A stretch of DNA of 64,000 bases. Origin: Mantis religiosa (taxonomy: Eukaryota > Arthropoda > Insecta > Mantodea > Mantidae). This document shows positions 11,440-24,496 of this stretch, piece by piece (position 1 is the first letter of the stretch; the number at the start of each line of letters is the position of its first letter). A program made the position numbers and the translations under genes. The notes beneath the pieces are model-generated. The model ran no database searches, was not told where the DNA came from, and was given only the letters and a program-made list of their open reading frames with translations. The stretch covers positions 181,785,239-181,849,238 of the forward strand of contig CM060953.1 in NCBI GenBank assembly GCA_030765055.1, in the 5' to 3' direction.

Positions 11440-11875
11440 ACATGTGGGTTCCCGTAGGGAGGGGATCCGTCCCCTTCAGCTGCTGTGGTGCGGATGCTGC
11501 GGACCCCTAGCACTCGTGGTACCTCTGACGTTACTAGAGGAACCTCGGGCCGAACATTCGAGTCCCTCCCGAATGAGAGTTGTTCGGATTGGGTTGGACT
11601 CGAGAGGTCAGTGTGTTCCCGATACCCATGGGAGATCGAGTACCTCTGGCCAGGCCTCGGCCACCCTGAGCTACAGAGCTAGTAGAAGGTGTGCTAGATC
11701 ATCAGGCGGCCCCACCGAGATTTTCAGTAGTCGTGACGTTGTCGATGGGGGAGGAATTTTTAGAGGGACTTTTTTCACAGGTATTTCCCTATGGGAAGAA
11801 TCCGGGAGTCCTCCATCGTCTCCTGGGTGATAGAGGCCGGAGTCCTCTAGGGTAGACCTCGCCCTTACAGTCACA
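11440..11875 (+). repeat. GC-rich SINE-like repeat, family E (5' truncated)
   Basis: This block is much richer in G and C than its flanks. It matches, over its whole length, the minus-strand repeat at 48113-48639, with shared blocks GACCCCTAGCACTCGTGGTA, CCTCGGGCCGAACATTCGAG and AGTAGAAGGTGTGCTAGATC. The 48-kb copy has a tRNA-like head that is missing or decayed here. The 128-codon frame is interrupted in the other copy, so I read it as non-coding. Confidence 0.75.
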
Positions 11876-12300
11876 CGTGGGTCCTTTTTGCATTGTAAGA
11901 CTGCTCACACTACAAGCAGACCTATTCCTACTTCCCCTCTCCACTCAGAGTTCCCATTTTTCCTAGAGCTGGCCCACACCACGTGAATTGCTAAGCTAAC
12001 GTGGAGAAAGTATGCAATTCACACACTTAAAAGTTCATAGTAATTTCCTGTTTGTTACTACTATATACCAATTCATATGAATTACTATTGTTAATGCTGT
12101 TGAAATATACTTACAGTTGTATTTTTTTTTTAAAAAATTATCTTTTCTTCACGCACTATACCTAGAGGCTTCACGTAACAAAGTATGTCAGTGCTTCCTA
12201 ACTACCGAAGAGTTGCGATTGCTTCTGGAAACCTACGAAGCGTGGTATTCAAGGTTAGGCATGCGTAAATACAGAAATATTCAGTATTGAATGAGTTCGC
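11876..12300. other. Unassigned sequence
   Basis: No open frame or repeat family was recognised between the family E repeat and the GAAAC-motif region. Confidence 0.4.
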
Positions 12301-12419
12301 GGAAACGGTCACTCGAGCTTAAGCAGCTGTCAAATTGTCCACAGCACCGAGGATGTTCAGGAAAAATTTTGAAAATATATCCAGAACAAATAAAATATTG
12401 TTTATTATAATTAATTATT

Positions 12420-12560
12420 TACGGGCTGTTTTGCCGTGGTCTGTTGGCGTAAAAACGTCCAAACGTTTCATCCACAACTGCGGTAGACATCTTCAGTGGC
12501 GCGGTCGAAATTTCGCTGCGTTGCGAAACTCTCTTAGACGCAGCGAAACTCTCGCCACTG
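12420..12560 (-). repeat. Penelope/hammerhead-like terminal motif
   Basis: On the minus strand, CCACTGAAGATG (near 12490-12502) is followed by a potential stem and then GATGAAACGTTTGGACG (near 12452-12470). The layout CTGAAGA - stem - GAAAC resembles strings common in Penelope-like terminal repeats, and the CCA/TGG flank can pair as a short stem I. It resembles the motifs in the hairpins at 1924-2107 and 3177-3699. No RT is seen nearby. Confidence 0.35.
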
Positions 12561-12920
12561 CATTAAGTAGATACCTTACTAATAGACGGTACGTAGTTTA
12601 AGAGTATTTTTAATGCATTTTTTTTAAACCAAAATACAGATATGCAAAGCCCTCTTCTTTAAATCTTAATTTTCTTGTTTAAAATGACATCAGGTGTGAT
12701 ATTTTCAAACACTGTTAAGTTCTGTAATTATTCTTGACTCAGCAGCCCTGTGATGTGTTATATATGACATATTTTTGACATCTTTCTGACAATGTTGAAA
12801 TTACTTCTGAGAGTCCTGTAGGCTTAGCAATGTTACCTTGTTCCTGACTTTTGGGCGTGACAAGAAAGATCAAGTGACAGCAGAAAAGGAAAAACATCTC
12901 CAGTTTTGTTCCCCGAATGT

Positions 12921-13616
<696 letters not shown>

Positions 13617-13811
13617 TAGAGTCAACATGAAAAATTCAATGCCATGGCCGGGATTTGAACCACGGATGTCCTGGTTTCCCTCCAGTCGCTCTAACCCATT
13701 GAGCTACCATGACCAACGTGCCGTCATGACATTAAATTCTCCAGTTGACTCATATATTACCCCGGTAGACTACAAGGGACTCTTGAATTCGAGATACACC
13801 ATTTGTGGCGA
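13617..13811 (-). mobile_element. tRNA-derived MITE-like repeat, family D (half element)
   Basis: The minus strand reads as a degenerate tRNA: GGTAGCTCAATGGG as A-box region and GGTTCAAATCCCGGCCATGG as B-box region. Outside this are TAGAGTCAAC at one side and a block ending TTGTGGCGAC on the other. The same unit occurs at 27099-27322 and, as two facing arms, at 34182-34580. It is not a functional tRNA: acceptor-stem pairing is absent and the unit is repeated. It abuts the LINE at 13812. Confidence 0.7.
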
Positions 13812-15097
13812 CTGTTATGTTCAACAGGATATCTCCTTTTCTTGAAAAATATGTATTCAGTGATAAACAAAATGGATTTAGGAAAAATAAATCAATTTCT
13901 AATGCACTATACTCCTTTATGAAACAAACATTAGAAGGGTTTGAGGCAAATAATTATACAATTGGGATTTTTATGGATTTGTCTAAGGCATTTGATTTGG
14001 TTGACCATAATATTCTATTATCCAAACTTAAAGCCTATGGTATAAGAGGGGTATCTCATAATTGGTTTGAATCCTACCTTGAGGGTAGAAGACAGTATAC
14101 TGTAGTTAATAATGAATTAAATGGTCATAATATTAATTCCAATATTGAAATTGTGAGATGTGGGGTTCCACAGGGTTCTATCCTGGGACCACTGCTTTTT
14201 CTAGTATATATTAATGACCTTCCACTTAATATTCCCCATGCAGAAACTATTCTATATGCTGAAGACACTAATATAATAATCAGAGGCTGCAATAATTCTG
14301 AATTGCAACATTATGCTAATACTGTGATGACAAATATGATGCATTGGCTAACTAATAATAAATTACTAATTAATATTAAAAAAACACAAAGTATGCATAT
14401 TTCACTATCAAATAGAAATGAAGCTAATATAGCTCCTGTAAACGCTTTTGGCAATGAGGTAATACAATATACCAATGAAACAAAATGTTTGGGGGTAATT
14501 ATTGACACATTTTTAAGCTGGAAGCCGCATATTCAGTATATTACTGCAAAAATTAATAAAGCCCACTACATAATATCAGTGCTAAGGAAAATTTGTAATA
14601 CACAAACATTAAAGCTGATTTACTATTCATATGTGCAGTCTTATCTTGCATATGGTATCTTTATCTGGGGATCAGCTACCGAAATAAAAGATTTATTTGT
14701 AACACAAAAGAAAATAATAAGAAGAATGTTTAATCTAAGTATAGGGACGCATTGTATGAAATATTTTAAGGAAAATAATATACTAACTCTGCCATGTCTG
14801 TATATCTTAGAAACCGTATGCTTTATAAACAACAACATACAATATTTTCAAACAAATAACACTATTCATGAACATTGTACTAGGAATAATACTAAATTAC
14901 ATATACTGGGATCAAGATCAAATAAAAAACTTAACTCAGTACTTCATAAAGGGGTTCACATGTACAACTTAATCTTAAAGAAAATAAAAAACAATGATAA
15001 GAAAAGATTCAGAAGAGATGTGAAATCATTTTTAATAAATCAGTGCTTCTATAGTACTCAAGAGTTCTTTGAATATTTTAGACACCAGATTAAGTAG
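13812..15097 (+). pseudogene. LINE reverse transcriptase, N-terminally truncated, 430 codons
   Basis: The frame is open from 13805 to the stop at 15095-15097. Motifs counted from the methionine at 13805 are: NGFRKNKS (23-30), FMDLSKAFD (56-64), GVPQGSILGPLLF (120-132) and the catalytic strand as YAED (151-154). The family usually has YADD, so the first metal-binding aspartate is replaced by glutamate and polymerase activity is doubtful. The thumb-like C-terminal region with cysteines follows. With no endonuclease domain and a truncated N-terminus it cannot act alone. Although intact as a frame, it is best treated as a relic. Confidence 0.85.
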
Positions 15098-15308
15098 AGT
15101 AAATGATTACATGAGAATAATTTTATGATACTAATGGTTGACAATTCATGTAAGTTTTCTGTATTTGTTGACATTGATACAATTTAATCTGATTATTGCA
15201 TGCAGAATTAATTCTGTATTTTCTGAATTTCTAGTTTGTATTGTTTGTACTGTATCTTGAAAAAGCAAATATTTCTGTACAGAAATTAAATGCTAAATAA
15301 ATAAATAT
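13812..15308 (+). mobile_element. 5'-truncated non-LTR retrotransposon (LINE)
   Basis: The element starts abruptly inside the reverse transcriptase domain, beside a tRNA-derived repeat. It runs through a ~210-bp 3' UTR and ends in short TAAA-type tandem repeats near 15291-15308. Loss of the 5' end (ORF1, endonuclease and RT palm start) is typical of incomplete target-primed reverse transcription. I see no clear target duplication. The clade is probably Jockey/CR1-like. Confidence 0.8.
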
Positions 15309-15404
15309 AATTACTATCGTAAGTACTTGAGTCCCAGGCTTCATCATTAAACTCTTATTATTTTAGTTAATTAATGGAAATTAATCATTTCTTCAGACTA
15401 GCCG

Positions 15405-15479
15405 TATATAGGCTAAGATCTTTGATATCGCGTATATCGATATCGAGAACCGAGAAAAACTGGTATCGACCCATCCCTA
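15405..15479. mobile_element. Solo terminal fragment of the hAT element family
   Basis: The segment GAGAAAAACTGGTATCG followed by ACCCATCCCTA at 15452-15479 closely matches the right end of the hAT element at 26623-27419, including the GATATCG-rich subterminal repeats. No partner end was found nearby, so this is a terminal relic. Confidence 0.55.
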
Positions 15480-18400
15480 GAAATAACATGTTATCATATG
15501 TCTATTTTTGTTTTAGCTTCTTTATTTTTTCCTGAGATATTTGTTGGAAGATTCTGGTTGTTACAGTATTTAAAATGTTTGCCCCAAGAGGAAGTTTTAC
15601 ATACTTACAGTGAGTAGAGAAGGTAATTTATTGTATAAAAAAAACTCGACGTTGAGAATTTCCCAGAAGGCAGTACTATTCATAATAAGCGAAATACACA
15701 TCTTAAAATTCTCTGCGAATACCTTCTGAAATTCCCTCAATTCTAAATGACTTTTACGTAACTGATAAATCATAAGACATTGACAAAATTTGTACTACTG
15801 AGCTAATTGTTTTGACTTTTCAAATACCAATACTTTTCTTAAGTGGAGCATTATTCGATTTATCCCTTTGTTCACGCAAAGAGAACAAAATTTCAATCCA
15901 TCACAGAGCGACCATGTCTTAACAGATTTGACTATCGCTTAAAGCTGGCATTATTACATTAACTGTGATGGTGCCACTCTGTGTCCCTTTTCCTCTACTT
16001 TCACTACCCGTTTTCATTTCTCTCCCTCTCTCACCTTAGCTTTCTCCTTTCCATCATATCTTCCAATTTCTTATTCCCTGCTCTTCTGTAGCCTTTGTGC
16101 AATGTGAATGTTATGCGACTTTAGTAAAATAGGAAATAAAACTAACTTTTTGGTGTGTTAGTAAAAATTAAAACAAAAGACAAGGGTTTAACAGTACACT
16201 AACGAAGTCGAAAGTTATCAAAAAGTTTATTACATAGATGAAAAAAAAGCTAAAGTAATTTTTGTTGTTGTAAATTTTTCCCAAAATATTTATGTATTTT
16301 ATCATATAATAAATATTTCAAGTTTAATTTACACTGAAGTTCAATTACTTTGCTTTAAAAATATAACTTATGAACTTACAACTAATCTGACGCCATGGTT
16401 TTAAGTAGTAGCCCAATATTTAGTTATTAAACGACAGTCAGCTAGTTTTGACCTTAAAATTTCGAACGCATGCTACTAAAACAATTAGAAGAAAGCAATT
16501 TAAAAATAATTATTTTTGATCGTTTTAGGCTTTGTTGCATTTAATATTCTTTGGTATAGTTTAAGAATAAAACACTTCCATGGTTACATGTTTAGATTCT
16601 AGATATGTGCTTTCTTGAGATTATCATTTCATCTGTTTTTTAAGTTGTTTTGTAAATTTGAGCTCAAAGAATAATTAATATGTTTTATATTAGAACAATA
16701 TTTGCAATTTTCTCATCAACTTGGTGTTTAATTCATTCAATTGAGTATATTGAAGTGACTTTAATTAATTTTCTTAAGTATTAGATTTAAATTCTCTTGT
16801 GCAATAATGTAAACTGAGAAAAATGTAAAAGCCAGTGGCTTGATTTAATATTCAGAGAAAACTTCGTTGTATATATTGGCAGCATCTTCTTTACGATCTC
16901 ACTTGCTATTTGTTATGTATGTTTTCTATTGGCTATTTGGAATTATTAATTAAATCTCATTGAACAATAAATAGAATGAACCATTTTTAAAGCAATTTTC
17001 ATGTTAGAAGTTTATAAGAGTATATTTTAAGAGTATTTATATTTCTTATTACTAAAGTCCACTTGCATTTCGATTATTTCCTCCCAAAATTTCAAGAAGT
17101 TAAAAAAATACAGGAAAAAGATTTAAAATATAGGCCATTTAATCTCCCCCACGCGTTTTTGGCTCACGTATTCCTTCTAAAATTAAAGTTAAAAAAAAGC
17201 CCCAGAAAACTGGCACTTCCGAACAGAACTGCAGTATACGTTCTAATGAAACCCATATGTCATATGTTAATTGTGAGATAGAAATATTAATTTCCACTGA
17301 AACTCCGTTTATTAATTCTCATCTCCGCTTTTCGTCCCCCTCTTCAACATCTTCATTTCCGAGCACTTCCGGGTAGTCAGATTACATGCACATCATTCAC
17401 ATTTCAAAACTAGATTAAATCTTTAGACATAGACCTTCTAGTTCTCTATGCTCCTCGATTCGTTAAACGTGCTCACTTGGGGATGATTTGATACCAAAGG
17501 TTTCAGCTCATAAAAAGAACACGTGCGATGAACCCGATATTACTTTTCTAAATCAAAGGTCACGAGCTGGATTTCCGGCTGGAAGCGGAGTCTTTTTTAA
17601 TTAAGAGCTTTGAATGAGGGTGTGAATGTGCGTGTTTGTGCATACGTGTGATGCAACGTTTAAAAACTGAAGATGCCACACACGAGTTTATCCACACATT
17701 ACAGATTCTCATAATATCTTATACTGCAGGGTTCATATTCACGTTACGCTATTGCAGATGAAGTATTGAGTAGAAATAATATCGCTTTGGTTGCATGCAT
17801 CACACAGGAAACAAAAGACAGCTATTCCCTTAGCGTAAGTCAATTGTTTAACTTATGCAGTGAAACAGAAGAATCGCGCTATACGCTGCACGTACAGTTC
17901 AACCTGGAAAATAACGTGTTTACGACAGCAATTAATGCTACAAATAGGTTATTTGACATAAATTGTTTGTTTCAGTGACTTTGAGACAGTCCCATCAAAA
18001 CTTTGTAGTTTACTAGTCAAAGTAAAGTGTTGTAAATTACTTGAAGAGCGCATAAGTGTTAGAGTAAAGCTCGAAATACTACAAATAATTTATGTAATAC
18101 GTGTTGAACTGATAAAACAGTGCATTGACTTCTTGGGAAGGAAATGAGCAGGTGTTACATGCTATTCTGCTGTCACAACATCATGGTAAGTAATTATTAT
18201 CATAACACTTAATTTGATTTTAACTGGCTGTCTGACCATATTTATCTGTTGAAGAAATCATTGTATAACGATTTAAACATTTGTAATAATAATACATCCC
18301 CTCGTTACCCCCCTAAATTTTAATTTTGTAAAGAACCCAGTTATTTCTAACAAAGGATTAAAAAAGCCTGATATTCACACAATAATACGATGTGGAACAT

Positions 18401-19824
18401 CTGGCTATGTTAACCTCTCCCCGACACTTTCAACCTACCCTTTGACTGTGGTACAATCTCGATCTAAATGGTCGAGTAATTTGTCAGATAATTACAGAAG
18501 GTGAAAGCTTTACATTTGTACATTCTCTTTGTTCTGTAATTATTTAACAATGTAAAACGTACACCATTTTCACGCAAAACAGAAACCCCTAATATATAAA
18601 ACGAAATAGAAGTGAAGCTGGTAGGGCATGCAGTCTGCCATCAAAGAGTAAACTAAAATAAGTAACAGTTCATCGACTTCTAATGTTAGCCATTTTGTCA
18701 CTTTGTAAAATTATTGATCATGTCCTAGACACAAACTTGATTATCACATAAGAATAAAAGAATCAAATGAGAACTGTCCCACTTTAGGAATATTAAAATA
18801 TTTTGCAATTTATATCGTATCCGTATCGGGGTGTTATAAACAGTTTCGATTCTCTTTTGTTTTGCTGTATCTTATGTTACGTGCATATGTTCTGAAGTAA
18901 CAACATTTATGTTTTACTCCATTACAGTCTCCCAAAAAATAGGCCTTCCTTACAAATATATTCTTTTATTGTAATCCAGATGTGTTCGTTAAGTATAAAA
19001 CTTTGTACTTTTAGTAATTTATAAAATGAAGTTAGATTTTATTTAATAGCCTATGTACAGAGGTAAGAATTTTTGTTTTTAACGATTTTATCACGAACTT
19101 TTTCAAATTTTTCCTTTTGTCTAGAATAACATTTTTTTTAGCGATAAATGAGAAATTTTCGATTATTTTTAGTCTACAGAGAAAAATTTACATTTATTTC
19201 AAATTGCATAAATATAACTTTAATTTAACATTCATGTCTTCATAGCATGAAAAAATGTTTACAAATTTAACGAAAGCAAGATAAAATTTAACACTTAACA
19301 AAGCCAATACAATATCATGCGCACTGAAATAACAGCTAAGCGGTGCAACAATAAACTGACACCACAGCATAGAGAGAACTGTTTGTCGTATGCTAACTGG
19401 AAATGTTATATATTGGATAGCACACCGTGCACAGCAAAAACTCCTATTATGGTGACTAAAGGTACTGAGAAGGTATATTAACATGAAAATATTGTCCCTC
19501 AGGGCTTAAGAATGTGTTCCGAAATACCCGAAAGTTAAAAAACAAATACAAACAATAAATACTTCACTGAAAACCACCCAGATTTAGAAACTAAAAGTGT
19601 ACCCATTGCCTGTACTGACACGCTGGTTTAATTCAGTAGATCACAGTGCCAGCTATTTTGATGCATTTGTCAATTTCCTATCTAAAAGAAGAGCTTTCAG
19701 TTCCTGCGCAAAATTAGTTACATGATCATTTTTGCGATGCCAAGTGCTGCACTATTGTAAAGGTACAACAGCAACAATATTTGTTACTGAAAATTGCAGA
19801 TTGATAACAGATGCAATATTAGAA
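15480..19824. other. Unassigned AT-rich region (~4.3 kb)
   Basis: Scanned on both strands without finding a transposase, RT, tRNA-like head or terminal repeat. The short frames at 17063-17281, 17766-17978 and 19194-19484 have no recognisable motif and look like chance. Confidence 0.45.
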
Positions 19825-19998
19825 TTGCAATAAAAAACCTGTGGTTGATCTTGTTTTATCCCGAATTAACTCGCCGAGAACCAAATGTGAAATATTAGGG
19901 AGTGGTCACTTTGGAAACAGAGTAAGTGCACTTGTAGATCATATCATGGATCCCAGTGTTAGAAAAGCAGTAGAAGAGAATCTAAAAGTTTGTTGACA
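19825..19998 (+). pseudogene. Short coding-like fragment, unidentified
   Basis: About 57 sense codons read KPVVDLVLSRINSPRTKCEI, then LGSGHFGNRVSALVDHIMDP and SVRKAVEENLKVC, ending at a TGA near 19996. Codon texture and residue mix (charged helix at the end) look more like a real protein than the flanks do. I do not recognise the family. It could be an exon or an old transposon fragment. Confidence 0.35.
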
Positions 19999-20540
19999 TA
20001 TGACTTTGTCTAAATTAATCTCCATTATGGCAAAAGAAACAGATGACGTAATAACCATAAAAGCTATATCATTTGTTTGAGCCTTCTAATCCTTGTTTCA
20101 CATAAGCTTGCCCCGTATCTCTTAACGGTCACGTGACCTTATCACCTCTCATTGGCTGCTATTGTAGTATAGACTGTTGTGCGGTAAAAATTAGTTCGTT
20201 ATTTAACATGGTGATATATCTTTATATGTTGGAAGAGAATTGTCAAATTTATATTTTCGTAACTGTTTGAATTAAATACATTACGCAACAGAGTTGATTT
20301 ATCTGAAATGCATGTTAATTCTTAAACGAAGTAAAGAGGATGCACCTTTGCTCTCAGGCATATGACACGATAGCACGTGATTTAGCGGTAGTGATGACAT
20401 ATTTGTATATATGACTTTTATCACTGACCTTGTCTTGAACTGGATTAGTCATATATCGCCATTCGAAGGTGTGCTGTGCTGAATGCGAGAGCTAAATTAT
20501 TTTATTGATCGTTTATTGCGCGTGTACTTATTATATGTAT

Positions 20541-20920
20541 AATGGCAGAGGCTACCGCCAGTTTTTCGCTGATGCATCGCAAGGGAAAACCTTTAGAAAG
20601 CGGCGAAAAAAGAATTGTGGTGCATGTGTTTAATGCACTCACAGAGAAGAATCTGTCTTTGTCAATGAGAGAAGTCGAACAGCTGAACTTACAGGTGTTT
20701 GTGTTAGATGCGTAGGAACATCGTGACATGAAATTGAGACAACAGGAAAACTTACCACTCCAGGGGCGATATTGCTCTGTGGCGAAGACGTTATTTAAGG
20801 ACAATGAGACTGTACCGAGATACAAGTCGCAAAATATACTACCTTGACGAGATTTGGGTAAATGAAGGACACACGACAAGTATGGCGTGACACGACTTTT
20901 AAGACTGCAAAACAAGCAGT
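20541..20920 (+). pseudogene. N-terminal remnant of a Tc1/mariner-superfamily-type transposase
   Basis: The plus frame from the ATG at 20541 reads KGKPLESGEKRIVVHVFNAL, then a helix, then (one frame over) TGVCVRCVGTS and GKLTTPG. The order 'SGEKR-VFNAL ... TGVS ... GKL-TPG' is the helix-turn-helix N-terminus seen in many insect transposase relatives with DDE_3-type catalytic domains. It is broken by frameshifts and stops. The 173-codon minus frame over it is a shadow. The family assignment rests on my recall of the motif order. Confidence 0.45.
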
Positions 20921-21186
20921 TTTGCAAGGTATGTGTGCTGGTATAAACAACCCCAGTGGAAAAGGCCGAAGACCTTTCATTATAAACTTGTTTCAGTTTC
21001 ATTGCTTTTTCATTCAGTTTCAACTTGCTCGTTTCATTATAAACTTGTATTTTTGCATGCCTTCATATCCTTATTTGTATGACTTTATATATATATTCCT
21101 GGCAATTATTATGACGTTTACTGCAGGTTATAAATATGACGAGAAGGCACCGCCTATGACCTATGGCGCGAAAGCATTAGCCAATT

Positions 21187-21492
21187 ATGGTGAGGGGGAA
21201 GGTTGTTGCACGCGGGGTGATACATGTCAGTGGGGCAGTGATTAGGCTAGTTACTAAATCAAGTATAGGTGATTTAAATCATGTAATGGCAGCATTTAAG
21301 CAACTAAATGCATTTAGAACCAGTGGTATTACTTGTGATTCTGTATTTCCTCTTTCTTACAAAGAGCTTTGTGACACTGTTGAACAGCAAAGTCATGGTG
21401 GTAACGATAACAGATTAGATGTAGTAACAGCACTCTTGACATTGAAGGTAAAAGCTGATTCTTACAGCAATTACTGTGAAAAGTCCCTTTAA
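21187..21492 (+). CDS. Hypothetical 101-codon frame
   Basis: Open frame ending at 21492, with a coding-like stretch from DLNHVMAAFKQLNAFRTSGI onward and a C-terminal CEKSL. It lies ~270 bp after the transposase N-terminal remnant and may be part of the same dead element. No conserved domain is recognised. Confidence 0.25.
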   Translation: MVRGKVVARGVIHVSGAVIRLVTKSSIGDLNHVMAAFKQLNAFRTSGITCDSVFPLSYKELCDTVEQQSHGGNDNRLDVVTALLTLKVKADSYSNYCEKSL

Positions 21493-22003
21493 TGTCTTTG
21501 GTTGCCGATGTTAAACGCTGGCATTGAGAGATTTTTCTCTACATAGAACTTAGTTGTAACAGACAAAAGAACAAGTATGAAAAGCGAAAATATCACAACT
21601 TGTTGTATGCTGCAGTTTGGCGATGTCTGATGAGTGATATTTGATTTTATTCATGTTACCTACTATCTACTGATTTCAAATAAAATATTTTAATTTGGGA
21701 AAGAGGGGTTTTAATAGTTGTGTTACTCTAGTTACCTGTTACTTTTCATTACTAATTAATTCTTGCAAAAGAAATTGCGCGAAATTAATGCGAATTTATG
21801 GTAAAAACACAAAATACCACCAATTAAAATTATTAATGCGAATTTTATAAATAATTGCCACTACAAAATATTGCCTCTGCCTATGTCCGTCAGAAAAATT
21901 TGATATTTTGAATGATAAAGAATCGTCAAACTGGCTGACAGATTTTTGAGTCACAAAAACACAAATGTCTGTATTTATAATATTATATAAGTGTAGTAAT
22001 ATA

Positions 22004-22728
22004 CAGGATGTTACAAAAAGGTACGGTCAAACTTTCAGGAAACATTCCTCACACACAAAGAAAGAAAATATGTTATGTGCACATGTGACCGGAAACGCTA
22101 AATTTCCATGTTAGAGCTCATTTTAGTATTTCTCTTAAAATGTAAATTGAAATCATTCGTGCAGACAATTGTCAAAATACCCCATTGTGGTTCATGCACG
22201 ATGGAGCTCCTGCACATTTCAGTCGAAGTGTTCGTACGCTTCTCAACAGATTCGGCGACCAATAGATTGGTAGAGGCGGACCAATTCCATGGCCTCCACG
22301 CTCTCCCGACCTCAACCCTCTTGACTTTCATTTATGGGGGCATTTGAAAGCTCTTGTCTACACAACCCAGGTACCAAATGTAGAGACTCTTCGTGCTCGT
22401 ATTGTGGACGGTTGTGATACAATGCGCCATTCTCCAGGGCTGCATCAGCGCATCAGAGATTCCATGCGACGGAGGATGGATGCATGTAACCTCGCTAACG
22501 GAGGACATTTTGAACATTTCCTGTAATAAAGTGTTTGAAGTCACGCTGGTACGTTCTGTTGTCGTGTGTTTCCATTCCATGATTAATGTGATTTGAAGAG
22601 AAGTAATAAAATGAGCTCTAACATGGAAATTAAGCGTTTCCGGACACATGTCCGCATAACACATTTTCTTTCTTTGTGTGTGAGGAATGTTTCCTGAAAG
22701 TTTGGTCGTACCTTTTTGTAACATCTTG
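22004..22728 (+). mobile_element. Mariner/Tc1-superfamily element with ~125-bp terminal inverted repeats
   Basis: The ends at 22004-22130 and 22600-22728 are inverted copies of about 125 bp with few mismatches, starting CAGGATGTTAC / CAAGATGTTAC. A TA dinucleotide lies on both sides (22002-22003 and 22729-22730), the expected target duplication. Only about 470 bp remain inside, holding the C-terminal part of a transposase, so this is an internally deleted, non-autonomous copy. Confidence 0.85.
22180..22526 (+). pseudogene. C-terminal transposase remnant (mariner/Tc1 superfamily, long DDxD spacing)
   Basis: The frame reads MHDGAPAHFSRSVRTLLNRF, then GDQ-stop-IGRGGP, then WPPRSPDLNPLDFHLWGHLK and a C-terminal DACNLANGGHFEHFL ending at 22526. 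The HDGAPAH aspartate and the aspartate of NPLD are, by my count, separated by 40 residues, more than the 34 of classical mariner. The in-frame TAG stands where tryptophan is usual. The first catalytic aspartate and the DNA-binding domain are deleted. Confidence 0.75.
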
Positions 22729-22805
22729 TAGAACTCAGAGAAAAGAATATAAAATGACCTCGTTTTTTCTCTATAGGTCAGGAAAGGTTGCAATAATGTG
22801 TTACG

Positions 22806-23914
22806 TCATTGCTGTAGGAAACATATCATTGTTAATTTAACAATGAATACAGTAACGGAAGGATTGTGTACTACATCGCAACACAAACCTTGCTTAAGGA
22901 AACAGAGAATACATCTTTTAGAAAGGGAAACATAAGACGGCGTTAAGCCGAGGTTTAGAGCCTCGGCTTTTGTTAAAGCCTTGTCTAGCATCTGAGATGG
23001 GGGGAATCGGAAATCGAAACATGTCCCTCTCAGCAGGTGATAATGATGCAACAAATTCTTCTGTCAATGCAAGCAGCTCGGGGCTGTCGCCAGAACAACG
23101 CACAATCGGACAAATTTCATTGTTTTGAACTTTGGCATTATCCACGCTGATTTACTTTACTGCGAGGGTGGGGAGAGAGGGAGGGAGGAGGCTTGGAAAA
23201 TCTATAGCCAGGCTCTTACGTACCTCCTCTTCTTGCAAAGTCTCTCTAGATTGTAATAGCTTGACGGAGCGGTTTTGTTTCAAATTGACTGCTAGCTCAC
23301 GTTTGCTTCACAGTTTTCATCTTTCTTTTTCTGTGTTATTTAAATGATGGATACTGTACTATGTATATTTATCGAGAGCCAATTTTCGCTAGATAAATTA
23401 GGTTTAATAACAATCTTACAAGTAAAGTTAAAAATATAACGACAAATAAATCCCTGGTGAGATTCAAATAGGTTAATACTTAATACACATTTGGAAGTAA
23501 AATGTATTATAAAATCTGAAGCCAAATTTTCTAAATGATGTACATCGTCATTCTGAATCAGAAGGAACAAATGAAGTCCGCTAATGTATTTTGTATAAAA
23601 AATATCTTCGTAACATTGACTATTCCAAAATATTCGTTGTATGTTTTAGTTTTTCAAGGTTGAAGTTTAAGTTGTCAGCTATCAAAATGCACGAGCACAT
23701 TAAGTAAGTAAAATAGATACTATATCGATTTCTGAGTAGGCTTTTAAATTTAATGGACCGGTGGCTCTTGGTTGTACAGTGAAATAATTATGTTTTATGA
23801 CGAATTGAACTACAGTGATTTGCTGGGATGGTCAACATTACGTAAATGACATTGGTTTATACTTTTGGAGAAATTATGTATGCTGTTTACGTGAAGTAAA
23901 TGAGTATTTTTTTA
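22806..23914. other. Unassigned sequence
   Basis: No element was recognised. The frames here overlap on both strands and have no motif. A short imperfect inverted repeat lies near 22940-22975 (GCCGAGGTTTAGAGCCTCGGC). Confidence 0.4.
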
Positions 23915-24182
23915 TTTTTTCCATTTATACCCCAAATTTAACTGCAATGGTCATATCGGCGGCCGTTCTCCTTTGGAACATATCGAAGGTGTTAACTCGT
24001 ATTCGTTGGGTTTTAATCATTGGATCACGCTCACATTTGTACTGTCATTCATACTTCCAGACTCTGGGGAAGATGAGAAATTGTCCTGGTCGGAGAAAAA
24101 TCCCCACCCCCACCGCCGTGAATCGAACCCGGGACTCCTAGCACGGCAGGTAGGTGCTCTACCGATTGAGCTACGGAGCTAT
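23915..24182 (-). repeat. tRNA-derived SINE, family G (full length)
   Basis: On the minus strand the tRNA head begins near 24182: TCCGTAGCTCAATCGGTAGA as A-box region and GGGTTCGATTCACGG as B-box region near 24118-24132. The body includes GAACGGCCGCCGATATGACC. A headless, opposite-strand copy lies at 55192-55400. The 108-codon plus frame across it is a shadow that both copies share only because they are repeats. Confidence 0.75.
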
Positions 24183-24496
24183 GTTTGCTGAAGTATTCCA
24201 CTGAAATGTAAATTTAAATAATGAAGTAAGTAAGGACATGAATAAGTACACTTCTAGAAAACATAAAATGGTTGTACAGCAAATTTAGTTGCTCATCTTT
24301 GAAGCACAACAAAGATGTTATTCGAATGTCTTCCTTCCTACCAACGTGCTCTGTGTCATGCAGTTACACCTGTTTTGTAGTAATGAGTTGCATTCTACGA
24401 TGAACCTTGCCCTTGCTAGTAGCACTGTGTTGTATAGCCATGCCTGGCCGCTCTTACACTGCTCAAGGAAATCGGTACGAACTTCCTAGCTCTGGT

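Noticed and set aside
11440..11875. CpG-island-like promoter
   Set aside because: High GC is explained by a dispersed repeat with a second copy at 48 kb.
20502..21023. 173-codon minus-strand frame
   Set aside because: It is antisense to a recognisable transposase N-terminus and has no motif of its own.
23815..24141. 108-codon plus-strand frame with a homologue at 55169-55480
   Set aside because: The similarity is due to shared SINE family G DNA; the frame crosses the tRNA-like head in reverse.
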